From Fallopia convolvulus (Eukaryota > Streptophyta > Magnoliopsida > Caryophyllales > Polygonaceae): a stretch of DNA of 64,000 bases. The stretch spans positions 53,488,622 through 53,552,621 of the forward strand of contig OZ024734.1 of the NCBI GenBank assembly GCA_964016875.1, read 5' to 3'. Each line of letters opens with the position of its first letter. The first letter of the stretch is position 1. The translations under genes were made by a program, and so were the position numbers. This document shows positions 59,014 to 64,000 of the stretch, in pieces. The notes beneath the pieces are model-generated. The model had not been told where the DNA came from. It saw only the letters and a list, made by a program, of their open reading frames with translations, and searched no databases.

Positions 59014-59257
59014 TTTTTGTCCTCACTCAAACTCAGAAAAGGAAGAGCTCTTATTGACATGGGTAGCACCTCAATCCCTTATAAATCTTCGGGGTGTTAC
59101 AATCTCCCCCACTTAAGCACTTGACGACCTCGTCAAGGCCCAAGGACCACCCTCTGGGTCGAGTGACCGCCTTCCGGGCCAAGCCAACTCGTCACCCAGA
59201 GTCGGCTCTGATACCATTTGTAAAGCCCGAGGCTTTAGAAGCGCTATCCCATGCCAA

Positions 59258-59325
59258 CCCGAGGACTTCCCAGGAGGTCACCCATCCTGGTACTACTCTC
59301 GCCCCTGCACGCTTAACTTTTGAGT
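59258..59325 (-). other. 5S rRNA-like segment, Cassandra LTR 2
   Basis: Same segment in the other LTR, with GAGAGTAGTACCAGGATGGG intact, which is closer to functional 5S RNA than the first copy. It is part of a retroelement LTR and not a 5S gene. Confidence 0.85.
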
Positions 59326-59418
59326 TCTTTGTCCTCACTCAAACTCAGAAAAGGAAGAGCTCTTGTTAACATGGGTAGCACCTCAATCCCTTATAAATCT
59401 TCGGGGTGTTACATTTGT

Positions 59419-62384
59419 AGGTGAAAGCGAGGGAGAACTATACGTGGTTCATAGACAGTGCATGCTCCAACCACATGGCAGGAAACAAAAGCAATTTAAC
59501 CTCGCTTAACACCCATGTTGAAGGAGGAAACGTTTCCTTCGGCAATAGGAACAAAGGAGCAATTCAGGGATCAGGAGAAGTCAAGCTCAACAAACTGTGT
59601 GATGCTTGTGCTAGAGGAAAACAAACTCGAATTGAAGTTCCTTCAAGCCAAAGAAGGTTGTCAGTACTTCCAAACCTCTTGAAATGCTACACATGGATCT
59701 ATGTGGCCCAATGGACATATGTAGCTATGGTGGAAACAGGTACATGTTTGTTATAATTGATGATTTTTCTCGATTCACTTGGGTTATTTTCTTGTCTTCC
59801 AAAGGAACAACATTCAAGGAGTTTGAGATCTTTATCAAAAGAACAGAAGTTAGTCTAGGAGCCAAACTGAAATCCATACGCTCAGATCATGGAACAGAGT
59901 TTGACAACTCGACATTTCTCAACTTCTACAACGAACATGGAGTCTCTCACAACTTCTCTGCACTAAGAACTCCACAACAAAATGGAGTAGTAGAAAGGAA
60001 GAATGGCACCTTGGAAAATATGGCTCGATCAATGATGCTTGAAAGTGGAGTTCCATCAAACTTCTGGGCTGAAGCAATCTCAACCTCTGTTTATATCCTT
60101 AACATGGCTATGATTAGACCCATTTTATTAAAAACTTCCTATGAGATAATCAAAGGCAGAAAGCCAAACATTTCCCATCTTAAAGTCTTTGGATGCAGGT
60201 GTTATATTCATAATAATGGGAAGGATGCTCTAGGAAAGTTTGATCCAAGGAGCAATGAAGGAATTTTTACTAGTTACTCACTTCAAAGCAAGGCATGTCG
60301 AGTCTACAACAAGAGGACCAAGAAGTTTGAAGAGAGTGTCCATGTTATCTTTGATGAGGAACCTATCCATCATGGAACTACCTCTTCTAATCCATTCCAA
60401 AGAACAACAGTGAAACCGTTCACTATACTAACAAGGGAACCGACAGAAGAGGATGATGATTTGGACCCTCAAAAGGATGACACTGAATATCTCACTCGTA
60501 ATGAGTCTCAACCACATGAACTAACCAACGAGGATGATCATGAAGGTGATGATACCACTGAGCATTTTGATGATCCTTCTTCCAACTTCCATGAAGAAGA
60601 AGAGGACAATCCATCGGAACAGATAGAAGCTTCAGACTCTAGGAATAATCCTACCATAGAGATTCAACAGACTCCACCTGAAGCTAGTTCCAGTGCTTAG
60701 GGGGAACTTCAAGAAGCACATCAAATTCAACCTAGGAATTATCATCAGAAAAAATATCACCCTCTTGAGAACATTCTCACACCTCTAGAACAGGGAGTAC
60801 AAACTCGTTCCTCTCTCCATAACTTTTGTGCTTTTAACGCATTTGTCTCTCTTGTTGAAGCCAAAAATATACAGGAAGCTCTTAAAGATCGTGATTGGAT
60901 TCAAGCAATGAAAGAAGAGCTCCATCAATTTGAAAGACACCAAGTGTGGAAGCTAGTTCCAAGACCTACAGACAAAAATGGTATAGAAACTAGATGGGTC
61001 TTTCGGAACAAACTCGATGAATCAGGAAATGTGTCCCGAAACAAAACTAGACTTGTGGCTCAAGGCTACAACCAAGAGCAAGGGATAGACTATGAGGAAA
61101 CTTTTGCACCAGTTGCCCGAATTGAAGCAATACGCTTGCTCATTGCCTGTGCTACATTCAAAGGGTTTAAGCTGTTCCAGATGGATGTCAAAACAGCTTT
61201 TCTCAATGGCTATCTTCAAGAAGAAGTATATGTCAAGCAATCACCTGGATTTGAGGATGAAAGCAAGCCAAATCATGTCTACTTTCTTGAAAGAGCTTTG
61301 TATGGACTCAAACAAGCACCTCGAGCATGGTATGATAGATTTGCTTCATTTCTATTATCCAAAGGCTATCAACGAGATTCCATCGACAAAACTCTTTTCC
61401 TAAAGAAAGAATTAGGTGACATTTTAATTGTGCAAGTCTATGTTGATGATATTGTGTTTGGTTCCACTAACCCCTTGCTCACAGAAAAATTTGAAAAACA
61501 AATGAGTAGTGAGTTCGAGATGAGTATGGTAGAAGAACTCAATTTCTTTCTAGGTCGTCAAATTTCTCAAACTAAGGATGGTACCAAGATTCATCAACAG
61601 AAATATATCAAGGAAACGTTATCAAAGTATGGGATGGACACAGAAAAGCCCATCAACACTCTGATCTCTCCTAGCACACGCCTTGATGCAGATGAGAATG
61701 GAACTAATGTCAATCAAAAGCTCTTTCATGGAACGATCGTGTTCCTTCTCTATCTCACTGCTAGTAGACCAGACATCATGTTTGCAGTTTGTCGTTGTGC
61801 ACGTTTCCAAGCAAATCCAAAGGAATCTCACTTGAAGGAAGTCAAACGAATTTTTCGCTACCTCAAAGGAAGAGACAGCTTGTGCTTGTGGTATCCAAGG
61901 AACATTTCCTTCGAACTAGTTTCCTTCACTGATGCTGACTTTGAACTAGTTTCCTAGTAGATCGGAAAAGCACCTCTGGCATGGAACAGTTCCTTGGTGA
62001 TGTTCTTGTATCTTGGGGATCTAAGAAACAATCCTCAGTGGCACTGTCTACTGCTGAAGCTGAATACATAGCCGTTGTTGGGTGTTGTTCCCAAGTTCTA
62101 TGGCTCAAATATCAACTTCAAGATTATTATTGTCTCTCGGAACTGTTCCTCTTAAATGTGATAGTACTAGCGCAATAAATATCTCAAAAAACCATGTGCA
62201 TCACTCTAGAACAAAGCACATTGAGGTTAGGCACCATTTCTTGCGCGATCACGTAGAGAAAGGTTCCATTGAGATGGTGCATTGCAGAATAGATGAACAA
62301 GTTGCTGATATTTTCACCAAAGATTTGGATAGACAACCCTTCGAGCATCTCCGAATGCTCTTAGGGATGATTCTCTTACATTAA
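59419..62384 (+). pseudogene. SIRE-like pol: protease, integrase, RT, RNase H
   Basis: Protease WFIDSACSNH (Ala where Gly is usual). The GAG-pre-integrase is largely deleted: GSGEVKLN joins directly to CDACARGKQ. Frameshift near 59690. The integrase core (IIDDFSRFTW, SDHGTEFDN, VVERKNGTLE) is in a 338-codon frame (59684-60700) with an acidic C-terminal tail, ended by a TAG. RT (60908-61957) has MDVKTAFLNG, YGLKQAPRAW and YVDD. A short repeat of GAACTAGTTTCC near 61911-61955 breaks the frame. RNase H has STAEAEYIA and RTKHIEVRHH, to 62384. Inactive. Confidence 0.88.
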
Positions 62385-63264
62385 ATAAGTCCCGGTCCAT
62401 CTTTTCCCTCGATGATTGAGTAGTTAAGCATTGGTATGACTAGGGAAATGCATGTTTTAGCAACTTTCATTTTAATAATTGCTCTTTGCATGAAACATGT
62501 TTATTACTTTGCATGGGAACGACTTCTTAAAAGCACTATATTTCTTTTAGCCCAAAATGATCAACCTGATCTTATATATCCCTCATTACAAGCCGAAAGG
62601 ATGGTTGATCATAAGAATTGACCCACAAAGCTGATACATGTAAACGTTTCCTATGAGCCTCAAATTATTAATAACCCTAAATACGGGATTCAATTACCTG
62701 GATGACAAATATTTTCTTACCCGTATTTTATTTGGATACTTCTCTTTGTCTTTTTACAAAAAAAACCTTTATGTATCCAAATATGGCCTTCCGTTACTTG
62801 TTCATGGAAATGAGGTTGGAAAGAAAGGAACTACTTCAGATCACTAGGGAACTACAAGGATTGATACACTCAAGCGTCTCAAAGTTGTATTATTGGAAAG
62901 AGAAGATACGTTGGAAACTGGGTTTTTGAAACGATAGGTTGAGAAAAGGGAAATCTATATCTACACCGTTCGCTTCACTACTTTGACGCGATTTCAGACA
63001 CGTGGAGACTGTTGAATTGGAAAGAATCCCACGATGCAAGACAGCAAATCTTTCTAGTTAACTTTGAAGTAATTAGATACGATTTTCATGGAAACCCTAG
63101 TACGCCGATTCTCTCACCTCTTCGACTTCTTTCCTTCCTTTACATAGCCCTCTTTCCTCTTTCACTTCCATCACCATCGTCTTTATCTCTCTCTTCTTCT
63201 GCAAATCCTAAATCTCAAACTTTAATCCGTCAATCCTTCATAAAAATCTCAAACCTTCTCGTAA
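62385..63264 (+). other. Spacer between pol and the third reading frame
   Basis: Non-coding AT-rich sequence, then a pyrimidine-rich leader (CTTCTTTCCTTCC, CTCTTTCCTCTTTCACTTCC; 63120-63220) that looks like the 5' leader of a plant mRNA just before the ATG at 63265. No polypurine tract or LTR was found here. Confidence 0.6.
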
Positions 63265-64000
63265 ATGGCCAACCAAAATCAACCCATCATCAAATACTCT
63301 GTCCTTCACAAAAATCACCTCATCGAACATCTCCTTCACAATGACCCCGTTTACCTTCAAAATATGCTCCTCAAAGATCTCGATGTCGAGCATCATGAAC
63401 CCGTGTACATTGTTGATGTCAAAGAACACCTCTTCTCTATCTTGCGAAAGAAAGACGACCAACCCCCTCTCACTCCTCAAAACTCACCTCTTACAACTCC
63501 CAGATCTGATATTCCGATGCTTACCACAAGACCGGATGGTTCCTTAACTCTAACCATCAACATCGATGGTGTTCAAACCACAGTTTATGAGTCTAATCCA
63601 CTCCTGCTCAAAGATTCCTCTCATTCCTCTCCCAAATCACATAATCAGATTGTTGACAACTTGAGTCCAAAACGACCTGCTCATCCTACCTCAACTTCAC
63701 AAGATCCAAACCCTAGCTCTCAAACTCGACTTCCCAAAGAACCCTCCTCTCAATCAAAAGCTCCATTGCTTCCAACTCCCTCTCACAAAGAACTCACCAC
63801 TTCTAACATCGACCAAACCCTCTCCCAGTTTGAGAGAGAAGAGTTCCCTTCTACACAGAGAACAACACCTGTCCACCCTTCTTCCTCTTCTACCCCCTCA
63901 AAGCAAATCTCTGCCCAAGATCCTCTACCCAAAGTTCCAACTGGTCAAAGAACGAAAAAGAGGAAGCAGAGAAAAATTAGTGACGACGACGACGACGACG
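63265..64000 (+). CDS. Open frame at the env-like position of the SIRE element, 3' incomplete
   Basis: At least 245 codons with no stop before the window ends. Residues 1-70 are a compact, His/Leu-rich start (MANQNQPIIKYSVLHKNHLI, then VYIVDVKEHLFSIL). Residues 75-225 are rich in Pro, Ser and Thr (SHSSPKSH, STPSKQIS). Then comes a basic cluster KKRKQRK followed by an Asp run, like a nuclear-localisation signal with an acidic tail. No signal peptide or membrane segment is seen so far, so an envelope role is not supported. SIRE elements often have an extra gene here; this could also be a captured host gene. Function unknown. Confidence 0.65.
   Translation, partial: MANQNQPIIKYSVLHKNHLIEHLLHNDPVYLQNMLLKDLDVEHHEPVYIVDVKEHLFSILRKKDDQPPLTPQNSPLTTPRSDIPMLTTRPDGSLTLTINIDGVQTTVYESNPLLLKDSSHSSPKSHNQIVDNLSPKRPAHPTSTSQDPNPSSQTRLPKEPSSQSKAPLLPTPSHKELTTSNIDQTLSQFEREEFPSTQRTTPVHPSSSSTPSKQISAQDPLPKVPTGQRTKKRKQRKISDDDDDD

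Larger units (their letters stand above)
58907..59413 (-). mobile_element. Cassandra-type TRIM with 5S rRNA-containing LTRs
   Basis: Two 195-bp LTRs (58907-59101, 59219-59413), minus strand, starting TGTAACACCCCGAAG, flank 117 bp. On the minus strand the primer-binding site ATGGTATCAGAGC (complement near 59204-59217) follows the 5' LTR (59219-59413) and a purine tract GGGGGAGAT precedes the 3' LTR. Flanks TTTGC and TTTGT agree at 4 of 5 positions. Each LTR holds a 5S rRNA-like segment, the hallmark of Cassandra (Kalendar and colleagues). It carries no coding sequence. Confidence 0.95.
52332..64000 (+). mobile_element. SIRE/Maximus-like Copia retrotransposon, interrupted, runs off the window
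   Basis: 5' LTR 52332-53231 (TGTTGG to CTACA, with TATA-like CTATAAAAGG near 52673), tRNA-Met primer-binding site TGGTATCAGAGC (53234-53245), then long gag with a coiled coil and CCHC knuckles, protease, integrase, RT and RNase H to 62384, and a further open frame from 63265. Long LTRs, long gag and an extra 3' gene fit the SIRE lineage. Three later elements lie inside (54183-55503, 56269-58565, 58907-59413). The 3' LTR is outside the window. Frame breaks make it inactive. Confidence 0.9.

Noticed and set aside
58946..59325. Genuine 5S rRNA genes
   Set aside because: Each copy lacks the 5' third of 5S RNA and both lie in LTRs with a primer-binding site and polypurine tract between them.
58778..59369. 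Open frames over the Cassandra element
   Set aside because: They cross LTR boundaries and 5S-derived sequence.

Overview
This window is nuclear DNA from a flowering plant, most likely a eudicot. It is AT-rich, its genes have many short GT-AG exons, and it carries plant-type Copia, Ty3-like, LINE, hAT, Helitron, Stowaway and Cassandra elements. I cannot name the species. The only host genes I can support form a tandem cluster of serine carboxypeptidase-like (SCPL) genes on the + strand. Their motifs (signal peptide, SGGPGCS or AGGPGCS loop, GDSY-G nucleophile elbow) resemble the clade that works as acyltransferases using glucose esters, rather than true peptidases.

Layout of the cluster. SCPL-1 (3070-4915) is a dead 5' fragment: exons 1-3 only, a destroyed splice donor after exon 2, an hAT element at the first donor, and a rearranged Copia fragment after exon 3. 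SCPL-2 (7333-28096) has 14 exons coding for about 456 residues. Its locus is stretched to about 20.8 kb by a 6.3-kb Copia element in intron 5 (itself carrying a foldback element in one LTR) and a near full-length 6.1-kb LINE in intron 11. A repeat-rich spacer (28.1-38.9 kb) follows; it holds a short LTR element with a minisatellite core and a second LINE that has lost its reverse transcriptase active site. A tiny SCPL 5' fragment lies at 38.9 kb. SCPL-3 (39295-49447) has the same 14-exon structure (about 464 residues). Its introns carry a Helitron, a SIRE-like LTR, a LINE ORF1 remnant, a miniature LTR element and a long-TIR palindromic element. A fourth SCPL locus (51265-52030) survives only as decayed exons 12 and 14 plus a near-identical copy of SCPL-3 exons 13-14.

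The right end (52332-64000) is one large SIRE/Maximus-like Copia element on the + strand. It is interrupted by three later insertions, each with target-site duplications: two solo LTRs (1.3 and 2.3 kb) and a Cassandra element whose LTRs contain 5S rRNA sequence. Downstream of its pol is an open reading frame with no stop (63265 to the window edge), in the position of the third or env-like gene of SIRE elements. Other notable observations are two 16-17 bp insertions that are only a poly(A) tail plus 6-7 bases between perfect 15- and 18-bp duplications, and three hAT-like elements each built from a different reiterated short palindromic motif.

Exon boundaries were placed by comparing the SCPL paralogs with each other and by keeping reading phase. 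Family names of repeats rest on terminal motifs, target-site duplications, primer-binding sites and protein motifs read by eye. No database search was possible.
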